A stretch of DNA of 40,910 nt from S139-23 sp047639315 (GTDB taxonomy: Bacteria; Planctomycetota; GCA-002687715; DRQF01), in contig JBLINQ010000023.1 in assembly GCA_047639315.1 (NCBI GenBank), positions 1 to 40,910 on the forward strand. Reading direction: 5' to 3'. How positions within the stretch are numbered: position 1 is the stretch's first letter; each line of letters opens with the position of its first letter. Below are positions 26,399 through 34,570 of the stretch, one piece after another. The notes beneath the pieces are model-generated. The model was not told the DNA's origin, ran no database searches, and saw nothing but the letters and a program-made list of their open reading frames with translations. The translations under genes and the position numbers were made by a program.

Positions 26399-26887
26399 AT
26401 GCAAGAATACAAAGACCGTAAGCCAAGTGCGATCCGTTTTTTCGAAGCCGCCTATCGTTTCCAAATGGAAGGCGACTTAGACGGCGCAGATGAGCTCTAC
26501 AGCAAGAGCATAGCTCTTTATCCAACCGCTGAAGCTTATACGTTTTCAGGTTGGTGCCGTTCATTCCGCCAGGAATGGGATGAGGCAATTGCGCTTTGCG
26601 AATGCGCAATCGAAATTGATCCTGAGTATGGCAATCCCTACAACGACATTGGCGCCTACATGATCCAGCAAGGATTAATTGAGGAGTCAATCCCATGGTT
26701 AGAGAAGGCTCTGAAGGCTGAACGCTATGCGTGCCCCTTCTTCGCGTTCTACAACTTGGGTCAAGTGTTTGAAGAGATGGGCGACTTGGAATCAGCAGAA
26801 GATTACTATCGCTGCGCATTGGAAGAGAATCCGGAGTATACGTTAGCTCGGGTTTCCCTTTCCCGCGTTGTCGCAAGTCGCGAGTAG
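26399..26887 (+). CDS. Tetratricopeptide-repeat protein
   Basis: A 162-aa soluble protein made almost entirely of TPR helices: about four repeats are visible, for example AYRFQMEGDLDGADELYSKS, then the unit around WDEAIALCECAIEIDPEYGN, and NLGQVFEEMGDLESAEDYYR. Such proteins bind partner proteins. No signal peptide or catalytic domain. It is a single-gene unit ended by a strong bidirectional terminator at 26920, facing a convergent three-gene group. The partner is unknown. Confidence 0.85.
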   Translation: MQEYKDRKPSAIRFFEAAYRFQMEGDLDGADELYSKSIALYPTAEAYTFSGWCRSFRQEWDEAIALCECAIEIDPEYGNPYNDIGAYMIQQGLIEESIPWLEKALKAERYACPFFAFYNLGQVFEEMGDLESAEDYYRCALEENPEYTLARVSLSRVVASRE

Positions 26888-26919
26888 GCCTAAGACTTCA
26901 ACCGAGATGCAAGAAAAAG

Positions 26920-26951
26920 CGCCCGCGAGATATTCTCGCGGGCGTTTTTTT
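26920..26951. terminator. Bidirectional intrinsic terminator
   Basis: An 11-bp stem CGCCCGCGAGA / TCTCGCGGGCG with a TAT loop is followed by seven T on the plus strand and preceded by GAAAAAG, which gives a T-run on the minus strand. It ends the TPR gene and the convergent group ending at 26973. Confidence 0.93.
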
Positions 26952-26972
26952 GTTTTTGATGTTGCGGAGAAC

Positions 26973-27461
26973 TCAGATTCGCTGGGCCATGAGCCTTTCA
27001 AGCAGCACTTCGAGTTTGTTCAGCGTTGGACGGGTGACCCCATCCTTACCGTTCACAGTGACCAACTGGGAAGAACAACGTTCTTCTGCCAAGCGCATGA
27101 GGTCGCGAGACGTTGGTGAATCATCAATCCAGATGAAAGGCGTACTGAAGTCAATGCCAGAGACTTTGCCCAGGCCCGCCCGAAATTCAGTGAATGCAAT
27201 CTCTGTGTCGAGTAACTGACACACTTCCTTGGAAGCGACTGCACTCAACTTGGTCAGAAAGCGCATTCTGAAGTGAGGTTGGACATGAGAAATGAACTCA
27301 CGAGCAAAAGGCGCCAAGCGGAAGCTTGATCCCGATTGCAGGACAAGCGTCCCAACGATGCCCATGTAAAGGTGCGGGCGTGTGGAGTGCAAGAGGTCGC
27401 AATCCATCTTCAGTTCTTTTGTCACGCCAACTTGCGGCTGAACCTTCCTCGACTTGAGCAT
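26973..27461 (-). CDS. HAD-like protein lacking the catalytic aspartates
   Basis: A 162-aa protein whose plan resembles small HAD phosphatases. The first strand, normally LDIDGTLV, here reads YMGIVGTLVL, so both catalytic aspartates are replaced. LAPFAREFISHVQPHFRMRF matches the usual RPGLREFL segment, and WIDDSPTSRDLMRL the later acidic motif. It is likely a pseudo-phosphatase used for binding or structure. The ATG at 27461 has AGGGGA upstream. It is the last gene of a minus-strand group with 20-nt spacing to the small protein before it. Fold assignment is by motif layout. Confidence 0.65.
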   Translation of the reverse strand: MLKSRKVQPQVGVTKELKMDCDLLHSTRPHLYMGIVGTLVLQSGSSFRLAPFAREFISHVQPHFRMRFLTKLSAVASKEVCQLLDTEIAFTEFRAGLGKVSGIDFSTPFIWIDDSPTSRDLMRLAEERCSSQLVTVNGKDGVTRPTLNKLEVLLERLMAQRI

Positions 27462-27481
27462 CTTCTTTCCCCTAATTCTGA

Positions 27482-27697
27482 CTATGCGGATACCCAGAGT
27501 GCTAGGGCTGTTTTGTTCTGGCCACCAATCACTTCCTTGAGGAAGTGCGACCGTCCCGATTCTCGGGTTTCAACAACAGCGACCTGGCGCAGGTCTTCCG
27601 CCGGAGCGTTCCGTTCTTCTGCATATTCTTTCGGAGATTTGGGCGAGAAAACTTTAATCCAGTCGTGGTATCTTGCTGACAGGACCTTAGTTGGCAC
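27482..27697 (-). CDS. Small hypothetical protein, GTG start
   Basis: A 71-aa basic protein between two minus-strand genes, with 31-nt and 20-nt gaps, so probably part of the same message. It begins with a GTG; the frame is open further upstream, and the start is uncertain because no good ribosome-binding site is seen. Composition (KVFSPKSPKEYAEERNAPAE, then DLRQVAVV) looks protein-like. No family is recognised. Confidence 0.5.
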   Translation of the reverse strand: MPTKVLSARYHDWIKVFSPKSPKEYAEERNAPAEDLRQVAVVETRESGRSHFLKEVIGGQNKTALALWVSA

Positions 27698-27728
27698 CGG
27701 AATTGACCCAATTTGGGTATCGCTAGAT

Positions 27729-28346
27729 CTAGCTGAGACCGGCGTGTCGACGCAGTGGGACGATTCTGCGGGCTAAGAACGCCAGAAGGCAGACTTGGGG
27801 TAAAAGAAAGCACGTGCCAAAGAGCAAGAGCACCGATTCGCGGCTTGCTTCGCCAACACGCACCCCGAGAATTTCCAAGAACAGCGGCATGCCGGCGGTC
27901 AAGAAGAAGGCGAGAGCAAGGTTTCGACGCCAGAAAGCCGGCAGTCGTGAGGATTGTTCCATCTTGGTTGCACGGGATCTTGAGGGCAGTGTTTGGCCGA
28001 TTTTGCGATAGAAGAAGGCCAAATGACGGCTTTCAAGAACCAACCAGAGTCCAATGATCCCAGAGAAGTGCGTCATCGATAGGAGGAGGACGCGAATTTC
28101 GCTCAGTTCGCTGGTGTCAAATGCCAAAGACTCGAGCCCACGAACCAAAATGAAGGTGACTAAGCAATTGAGGAATAAGAAGCAGCTGGGTCCAATATGA
28201 CCCGACGGACGGACCGGAGCCCTGCCTCGCCTCACCCGCGCGCGTTCCTCACGCGCGACAGTATGGGCATAAGTCAAATACACTCGGTGGCTTAACCAAA
28301 GAAGTAGTGTGCCGCCGATGACAATTGTCGTGAAGATTCCAATCAT
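27729..28346 (-). CDS. Four-span membrane protein, unknown
   Basis: A 205-aa protein with four or five hydrophobic segments: MIGIFTTIVIGGTLLLWL, FLFLNCLVTFILVRGL, HFSGIIGLWLVLE, LALAFFLTAGMPLFLEIL and LLLFGTCFLLPQVCLLAF. Basic loops separate them. The ATG at 28346 has GGGGG about 8 nt upstream and is preferred over 28430, which would add a polar stretch. It is the first gene of a minus-strand three-gene group ending at the terminator at 26920. No family recognised. Confidence 0.7.
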   Translation of the reverse strand: MIGIFTTIVIGGTLLLWLSHRVYLTYAHTVAREERARVRRGRAPVRPSGHIGPSCFLFLNCLVTFILVRGLESLAFDTSELSEIRVLLLSMTHFSGIIGLWLVLESRHLAFFYRKIGQTLPSRSRATKMEQSSRLPAFWRRNLALAFFLTAGMPLFLEILGVRVGEASRESVLLLFGTCFLLPQVCLLAFLARRIVPLRRHAGLS

Positions 28347-28583
28347 TCTGCCCCCATGATTACCCAAATTGAGGTAGGAATTGTACAACGAGATAGAATT
28401 AATTTTGCCGTTTGCAGATTTCAGTATCAATTTGGGGCGTGTTCCCGGCCTTGTGAATGAACCCTAACTTTTTAAACAATAGATGTTTATGGAATCTGCC
28501 GAAGTCTGAATCGGACTTGATGCACAGTAGACGGAAAAGAACGCCCCACGTATCATGGGACGTGAAACAACGACTTTTGGGGA

Positions 28584-29363
28584 ATGATCTTGGGGTATCT
28601 GTCTGGACAAGTGGCCTTAGTGACTGGCGCGGGGCGCGGGCTGGGACGATCCATCGCCTTGGCCTTAGGGGCGGAGGGGGCTCGTATAGCCCTCGTGGCC
28701 CGGTCTGCAGATGAATTGCAGACTGTCTCAGCTGAACTGAGCGTATTAGGCACAGACAGCACGGCATTCGTAGGAGATCTCCTCGAACCGGAATTTCGCG
28801 ATCATCTGGTTGCCCAGGTCGAAGGCGCCATGGGGGCCGTCGACATCTTGGTCAACAATGCTGGTGTCGCACCGTCCGCACCGATCGAAAAGACAACCGA
28901 TGAGTTTTATCGCCGCTGCATGGAAATCAATGTGACCGCGCCGTTTGTCTTATGCCGGAACGTGATTCCAGGAATGAAATCGCGGGGACGTGGTCGGATC
29001 GTGAATATTGCTAGCACCGCGGCACTCAAAGGGTACGCCTACACGACGGCTTACGTCACCAGTAAGCATGCATTGCTCGGGCTGACACGCGCGTTGGCTA
29101 CCGAAGTGCTGAGCAAGGGCATTACCGTTAACGCTGTCTGTCCCGGTTTTGCTGACACAAAAATTGCGGCGGATGCCGCAGCTAACATTGCTTCGAAGAC
29201 CGGGCGTAGTTTGGATGACGCACGTTCATCGCTCGCCAACGAAGGGTCACTCAAACGTTTGATTAAGCCAGAAGAGGTCGCCAGGGCGGTCCTTACTTTG
29301 GTCGGACCAGACAGTGATGCCTTTTCTGGGATAGCTTTCCCAGTCGCCGGGGATGCTCTCTAA
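28584..29363 (+). CDS. SDR-family dehydrogenase/3-oxoacyl reductase
   Basis: A 259-aa short-chain dehydrogenase. The cofactor motif is VTGAGRGLGRSIA, the structural motif NNAGVAP, and the active site Ser in IVNIASTAALKG with YVTSKHALLGLTRAL (Tyr and Lys). It should reduce or oxidise a beta-hydroxy/oxo acyl group with NAD(P)H. It opens the second CoA operon, divergent from the membrane protein at 27729. ATG at 28584 follows GGGG closely; a TTG two codons later is possible. Its order SDR, crotonase, acyl-CoA dehydrogenase, CoA ligase suggests one catabolic route. Confidence 0.92.
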   Translation: MILGYLSGQVALVTGAGRGLGRSIALALGAEGARIALVARSADELQTVSAELSVLGTDSTAFVGDLLEPEFRDHLVAQVEGAMGAVDILVNNAGVAPSAPIEKTTDEFYRRCMEINVTAPFVLCRNVIPGMKSRGRGRIVNIASTAALKGYAYTTAYVTSKHALLGLTRALATEVLSKGITVNAVCPGFADTKIAADAAANIASKTGRSLDDARSSLANEGSLKRLIKPEEVARAVLTLVGPDSDAFSGIAFPVAGDAL

Positions 29364-29376
29364 ACAAGGATTGGAA

Positions 29377-30177
29377 ATGTCCAAGGAATACAAGACCTTC
29401 AAATTCGAGAATGAGGGCGGGAAAGCCCTCATTACCTTGAATCGTCCAGATCGCCTGAACGCTTTGACTTTTGATGTATATCGCGAACTCACCGATTGCT
29501 TCTACGACTTACGTCATGTCGATGATGTGGATGTGGTGGTGATTACCGGCGAAGGCCGCGGTTTTTGTTCGGGCGGCGACGTGAGTGACATTATCGGTGA
29601 CCTCGTCAATCGCGAAATGAAAGAAGTCTTGGACTTCACCCGGATGACGGGGGAACTCATCGCCAACATGCGTGAACTCGATCGGCCAATCATTGCTGCA
29701 GTGAACGGTGTCGCCGCTGGCGCTGGTGCCGTGATTGCTCTGGCGTCGGATTTTCGGGTGTTCTCCGATACCTCCAAGATAGCGTTCTTGTTTGTCAAGG
29801 TCGGGCTGACTGGTGCTGACATGGGCGCAGCCTTCTTGCTACCGCGCATTGTCGGCAGCGCTCGAGCGACAGAGCTGCTCATGCTTGGCGATGCCGTTCC
29901 AGCGGCTAAGGCACTCGAGATTGGTCTTGCCAATCGTGTCGTTGCCCCAGAAAAAGTTCTCGATGAAGCGAACAAGCTTGCCGACCGCCTCCTTGCCGGA
30001 CCTGGCTACGCCATCCGCATGACTAAGCGCATGATCAACAATGAGTGGACGATGGAACTGGATTCGGCCATCGAAGCTGAAGCTCAGGCTCAGGCTCTCA
30101 TGCTCATGGGTTATGACCATCGCGAGTTTCTTGCTTCCTACAAAGAAAAACGCGCCGCCAAATTCGAAGGCAGGTAA
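29377..30177 (+). CDS. Crotonase-fold protein lacking both hydratase glutamates
   Basis: A 266-aa crotonase-superfamily protein with the usual FCSGGDVSDI segment. The sites of the two catalytic glutamates are changed: GGGxELA reads GAGAVIALAS, and GxPExxLG reads FLFVKVGLTGADMGAAF. It is thus unlikely to be an ordinary hydratase; the VGLTGADMG type occurs in crotonases with other chemistry (isomerase, hydrolase or ring cleavage), undecided here. AAGGAT precedes the ATG at 29377; the frame from 29353 overlaps the SDR gene end. The acyl-CoA dehydrogenase gene follows after 26 nt. Confidence 0.88.
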   Translation: MSKEYKTFKFENEGGKALITLNRPDRLNALTFDVYRELTDCFYDLRHVDDVDVVVITGEGRGFCSGGDVSDIIGDLVNREMKEVLDFTRMTGELIANMRELDRPIIAAVNGVAAGAGAVIALASDFRVFSDTSKIAFLFVKVGLTGADMGAAFLLPRIVGSARATELLMLGDAVPAAKALEIGLANRVVAPEKVLDEANKLADRLLAGPGYAIRMTKRMINNEWTMELDSAIEAEAQAQALMLMGYDHREFLASYKEKRAAKFEGR

Positions 30178-30203
30178 CGACTGCCATCCTTCACGAGATC
30201 ACT

Positions 30204-31376
30204 ATGTTTGACTTGTCACCTGAAGAAGAAAAAGTACGAGACCTGGCGAAAGCGTCCGGTGAAGAATTGGTCCGCCCATTCGCGAGGCAAAACGACGCCG
30301 AGCGCATCTTCAATCGAGGTGTCTTGCAGCAATTGGGCCAAGCAGGCCTGGTCGGCGGTCCCATTAAGAAGTGCTACGGCGGTCTCGAACTTGGCCAGCG
30401 TGCCCAGGTCTTGATCTACGAAGAGCTGGGGCGCATCGATTCCTCCGTACGCGGATTCCTTGCCGTGCAGACCGGGCTCGTCGCCTCTTGTATTCAAGAG
30501 TGGGCTGATGAAGAGAAGAAGCAACTCTGGCTCAAAGACATGTGCTTGGTCGAAGCAATTGGTTGCTATTGCTTGACGGAAGAACACGCCGGGAGTGATG
30601 TCGCATCGATGCGGACTCGCGCTTTAAGAGATGGTGACGACTGGATAATCAATGGCGAAAAAATCTGGATCACCAATGGCAATGTGGCTGACGTCGCCTT
30701 GGTCTTCGCCCAGGCAGATCCAGAACAGAAACATAAAGGCATCACCGCATTCTGCATTCCGACGACCACACCCGGCTTCACACCAACAAAAATGGACTCT
30801 CCAGAACTGGGTCATCGCGGTGCAGATCATGCGCGTATTCGATTTGAAGATATGCGTGTTCCGGATTCAGCGCGAATCGGGGCAGTCGGCGAAGGCTTCA
30901 AGATCGCCATGGCTGCTTTGGATTGCGGACGCCTGGGCGTCGCCAGTGGTGCTGTTGGCGTGCACGCTGCCTGTTTAGATGCATCGGTCGATTTCGCCAG
31001 ACGTCGTCGCCAATTTGGCAAGAGACTTGGCGACCAACAGATGATCCAAAAGACGCTCGCCGATATGTACATGACTTTGGAGGCTGGGCGCTGCTTGACG
31101 ATGAAAGCCGCCACGCTGAAGGACGCAGGTAAAAAGGCCACACGAGAAGTCTCGGCAGCCAAGCTCTACACGACTGAGGCAGCAGCGGAAGCGGCGCATG
31201 CCGCGATCATGCTGCATGGTGGGCGTGGCTACAACAACGACTATCCACTTGAGCGCTACTATCGAGACATCGTCGGCTTAGAGATCTATGAAGGATCGTC
31301 CAATATACAACGGTTGATCATCGCACGTGATCTTCTTGGCAAAGACATGGGACAGGAATTGGAAGAGGGCAAATAA
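30204..31376 (+). CDS. Acyl-CoA dehydrogenase (FAD-dependent)
   Basis: A 390-aa acyl-CoA dehydrogenase that forms the 2,3-double bond of acyl-CoA with FAD, passing electrons to ETF. Family marks: CYCLTEEHAGSDVASMRT, WITNGNVADVALVFAQ, RRRQFGKRLGDQQMIQ, and MLHGGRGYNNDYPLERYYRD. The catalytic Glu is likely in LEIYEGSSNIQRL, as in glutaryl-CoA- and butyryl-type members. Its stop overlaps the ligase gene start (TAATG). No ETF genes are in the window. Confidence 0.94.
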   Translation: MFDLSPEEEKVRDLAKASGEELVRPFARQNDAERIFNRGVLQQLGQAGLVGGPIKKCYGGLELGQRAQVLIYEELGRIDSSVRGFLAVQTGLVASCIQEWADEEKKQLWLKDMCLVEAIGCYCLTEEHAGSDVASMRTRALRDGDDWIINGEKIWITNGNVADVALVFAQADPEQKHKGITAFCIPTTTPGFTPTKMDSPELGHRGADHARIRFEDMRVPDSARIGAVGEGFKIAMAALDCGRLGVASGAVGVHAACLDASVDFARRRRQFGKRLGDQQMIQKTLADMYMTLEAGRCLTMKAATLKDAGKKATREVSAAKLYTTEAAAEAAHAAIMLHGGRGYNNDYPLERYYRDIVGLEIYEGSSNIQRLIIARDLLGKDMGQELEEGK

Positions 31377-32701
31377 TGACACGGTCAGACTTCTGGAATC
31401 CAAAGTTTGAGACTTGCAGCAAAGAAGAACTGCGAGCCTTACAACTCACGAAGCTCAAACGTCACGTCGCATGGGCGATCCAAAAGAGCCCATTTCATCG
31501 ACGTCTCTACGAAGGGGCAGGCGTCACTGCCGACGATATTCAGAATCTCGATGATCTTCGCAAACTTCCATTCATGGATCGCGAAGAATGGATGGCAGTT
31601 CAAGCCGAGAAACCCGTCTTTGGTGACTTAATCACGGCTCCCCGTGAACACGCGATTCGTTACCACCTCACCAGCGGCACAAGTGGTCGGCAGCCGCTTC
31701 GCGTGTTGGATAGCGCCAAGGATTGGCAATGGATCTCCGAATGCTGGGCCTACGGCTTTTGGGGCTTTGGTGTCAGGCCAGAAGACACCGTGTTCTTTGC
31801 CTTCAGCTATGGTTCCTTCATTGGTTTCTGGGGTGCCCATTACTGCTGCGAGAAGATCGGCGCTCTGGTTATTCCATCAGGCAACATGACGACAGAGAAC
31901 CGTGTTCGTCAGATTGTTGAGATGGACGTCACTACGGTTTGTGCGACCCCAACCTATGCCATTCGCATGGCCATAGAAGCGGAGAAGCTAGGCCTCGACT
32001 TAGTCAATAGCGCGGTCAACAAGTTGATCGTCTCGGGTGAACCGGTCGTCGGTGCCACCAAGAAACTGCTCGAAGAAAAGTGGGGCGCGAAGTGTGCTGA
32101 TACGGCGGGCATGACCGAAATTGGCACCATCATGATGTTTGAATGTTCGCATCAACCGGGCGGCGCTCATTTGATCGAAGACCACTTCATCGAAGAAGTT
32201 CTCAATCCGGAAACCAGCGAACCTGTCGGTTACGGAGAGATTGGCGAGCGAGTCGTGACCTCATTTGGTCGAGGGTTCATCCCGCTGATTCGTTACCGCA
32301 CCTCTGACCTTGTCATCAAGGTCCCTCACGACACTTGCTCTTGTGGACGTAACGGCGACATCTACCAAGGTGGCATCTTGGGCCGCGTTGACAACATGCT
32401 CCTGATTCGCGGCACCAATGTTTATCCGCGTGCCATCGAGGAGATTGTTCGCGAGTACAGCGAGATCGAAGAGTTCCAAATTCGAGTGTGGAACACAGAG
32501 AACTTAGTTGACGAGATTACCGTGCGCTTGGAGTTTAACCCTGAATCGACCGGTGACCATCAAGAGACCATGGCCACAATCGCTTCCGATCTGAAGCGCA
32601 ATCATGAAGGTCTCAGGATCAATATCGAAGAGGCTGAGGCCGGCGCGCTTCCACGATTCGAATTGAAGGCCAAGCGTCTAATCGACGAACGTAAGAAATA
32701 A
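31376..32701 (+). CDS. Phenylacetate-CoA ligase-family (PaaK-type) AMP-dependent ligase
   Basis: A 441-aa adenylate-forming enzyme of the PaaK family, which activates aryl or related acids to CoA thioesters with ATP. The P-loop is YHLTSGTSGRQPLR; the adenine-binding motif is DTAGMTEIG; LIRYRTSDLV and a C-terminal NVYPRAIEEIV complete the fold. Length matches PaaK (about 437). It is coupled by TAATG to the acyl-CoA dehydrogenase, so it probably supplies the acyl-CoA for the operon. Phenylacetate itself is not proven; no paaABCDE ring oxygenase is seen here. Confidence 0.92.
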   Translation: MTRSDFWNPKFETCSKEELRALQLTKLKRHVAWAIQKSPFHRRLYEGAGVTADDIQNLDDLRKLPFMDREEWMAVQAEKPVFGDLITAPREHAIRYHLTSGTSGRQPLRVLDSAKDWQWISECWAYGFWGFGVRPEDTVFFAFSYGSFIGFWGAHYCCEKIGALVIPSGNMTTENRVRQIVEMDVTTVCATPTYAIRMAIEAEKLGLDLVNSAVNKLIVSGEPVVGATKKLLEEKWGAKCADTAGMTEIGTIMMFECSHQPGGAHLIEDHFIEEVLNPETSEPVGYGEIGERVVTSFGRGFIPLIRYRTSDLVIKVPHDTCSCGRNGDIYQGGILGRVDNMLLIRGTNVYPRAIEEIVREYSEIEEFQIRVWNTENLVDEITVRLEFNPESTGDHQETMATIASDLKRNHEGLRINIEEAEAGALPRFELKAKRLIDERKK

Positions 32702-32712
32702 GCGAGAGCAAC

Positions 32713-32916
32713 ATGAGCAAAGATATTCTTGGCAACGAACTCACTGAAGTTGAAGCAGAGATTTTGGCCACCTATCAATCAATGAAGGCACTCGTATCAC
32801 GGGACGACTTAAGCCCGTGCATGGTGTCTAACCTACGGTTCGCCACTGCTGCCTTAGCGCAAGTCGTGACGGACCTAGGGTTAGAATACGAGCATCTTCA
32901 TGAGTTTGGCCTCTAA
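32713..32916 (+). CDS. Small conserved-looking hypothetical protein
   Basis: A 67-aa acidic helical protein, 11 nt after the PaaK-type ligase gene, with GCGAG upstream of its ATG and so probably in the operon. Parts such as LTEVEAEILATYQSMKALV suggest helices. It ends 7 nt from the convergent selenoprotein. No family recognised; it may be a regulator or partner of the CoA enzymes. Confidence 0.65.
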   Translation: MSKDILGNELTEVEAEILATYQSMKALVSRDDLSPCMVSNLRFATAALAQVVTDLGLEYEHLHEFGL

Positions 32917-32923
32917 GGGCGGC

Positions 32924-34342
32924 CTATTTGACGCGGACTTCGATGGAGAAATCTTGCCGCAAGAATTGGCAAGTTCCGTCGGTGTCTTCACAGATGGGGT
33001 AGAGCACAAAACCCTTGAGTTCCCGCGGCCCACTTTCTGCATCCACGGGTATCTGCACTTCGATTTCGACACTGCGCGCCGCCTTGATCGACAGCAAATC
33101 GTTCGACTGACTCAAAGTTCCAGAGCGCTTCCAAGCTAAGTCGCCTTCCAGCCACAACTTGATCGGACCGGCTTCGGGGTCCCAGTGCGATCTCAGCTTC
33201 TTGCTTGGTGACAATAAAATATGAAGGCGCGCTGTCTTGCCTTTGCTTACTTTCGCTGGGACAACCGCTCGTGCGACTCGAGCCAGTTTCTTGTCGTCAT
33301 TTGAGACCATCTTTTTTGGGTCGGGGTTCTTGTTGGTCGTGACTGCCGGCGTATCTTCCTTTTGCATCTTCTCAGACGCTGTGAGTGGGATCGTTAGTGC
33401 TACCGGTTTCTTTTTCGCCGCAATCAGTTCTTTCTTCGCCGTGCTGATCCACCGGTAGAAGTTGTAAGGCTTCTGCAACCGCGGACCGAACTGTTGGATG
33501 CGGCGCCGCCAAATATACTGACCCGGATTGAGGTCGAGAGCTTTTGACCATGCTGCGGAAGCACTTTGGAAGTCAGTGGTGGTAGCCCTCGATTCGTCGA
33601 AGCGGCGGCGATACGCAACGCCAAGTCTAAAGGCTGCGATCGCGTTGGCTGGTTCTTTGTCGCATGCTCTTTCAAACGCAGTGATCGCGCGAGTGAGCCG
33701 ATCCTTGCCGCCAAAAAGAAACTCTGCAGTTCCCAATTTTATGAGGTTCTCTGCAGTTTCCGCAATCTTCAACTGCTCCCGGCACGCGTCAAGGTTCTGA
33801 TAGTCTTTGGGGGGCGACTTGATTTGGGGCTCGGGATATTTCGTTTTCAAGAATTTGTCAAACTTCTCGCCCGGTCGAACACTACTCATGCGCAGAATGC
33901 CATGCTCATCCACCGCCATGGCGATTGGGATGCTTGGCAATCCATAGAGGTTGAGGGAGTCGACGGCGATGGGCCACTGAAACCCTTGCCATTGTTTAAA
34001 GAGGCGGCAGCGCTCGGCGTGCTGTTCTTGGACAATGCCAACGATTTGAATCTTGCCTGCGGCCTGAAGAGCTTGAGTTCGTTTGTGCCACCCGGGCACG
34101 TGTTTTCGGCAACCTGCTCACCAAGAAGCGAAGTGGAGCACCAAGAGCTTCTTGCCGCGAAAGTCTGCCAAGCTCATGGGTTTCCCATTTTCAACGTTGG
34201 GCAGCACGATATCGGGGAATGCCTCGCCAGTCTTGAAACCAAGGTTGCCGTGACGATCTCCCCGTTGTTTCTGGCCATGGGCATCTGAAGCCACCGAAGT
34301 GGCCAGGGCCAACGCCGCAAGAACGAAAATCAAAATACGCAT
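32924..34342 (-). CDS. Secreted redoxin selenoprotein with TPR and DsbD-alpha-like domains (UGA = Sec75)
   Basis: A 472-aa secreted thiol-redox protein when the TGA at 34118-34120 is read as selenocysteine. Signal peptide residues 1-24; redoxin fold about 30-160 with active site LHFASW-U-AGCRKH (resolving Cys78) and cis-Pro loop LPSIPIAMAV. TPR-like helices span about 185-250 (AITAFERACDKEPANAIAAF). A Lys/Pro-rich linker follows, then a beta-rich C-terminal domain resembling DsbD-alpha, with Cys451 and Cys458 (YPICEDTDGTC). The frame stays open across the TGA, and a SECIS-like hairpin follows it. ATG at 34342 has GAGGAGG upstream; a TTG at 34375 is the other option. It is divergent from the di-haem propeller gene. 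Confidence 0.9.
34085..34117 (-). promoter_or_regulatory. Bacterial SECIS element (second selenoprotein)
   Basis: On the minus strand GTGCC and GGCAC pair around the loop CGGGT, with G at the second loop position. The TGA-to-loop spacing is 23 nt, within the bacterial SECIS range. A lower stem is less clear than in the first element. Confidence 0.7.
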
Positions 34343-34570
34343 GGTTGCAACGCCTCCTCGGTCCAGAGAACTCAAACTTGTTTTCCTGACTCAAGTGAGC
34401 GGAATACCAGAGTCTGCCATGGTTTGGCCTCATCGGACAGCAGGAAGAAAGGGGATCCGAACCGAATCCTTGCGGAATTCTCAGAAAAGTGAGTGACGCC
34501 GAGAGACTGTTGTCGCTGCATTTATGGAAACCAAATTCTCACGAGCCTCTCTTTTTTGTAGGAGACAATT

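Noticed and set aside
34118..34375. An 85-aa gene ending at TGA and a separate 391-aa gene at 32924-34099
   Set aside because: They are in the same frame, separated only by TGA at the first catalytic Cys of a redoxin; the second part would lack a signal peptide and start at an internal GTG.
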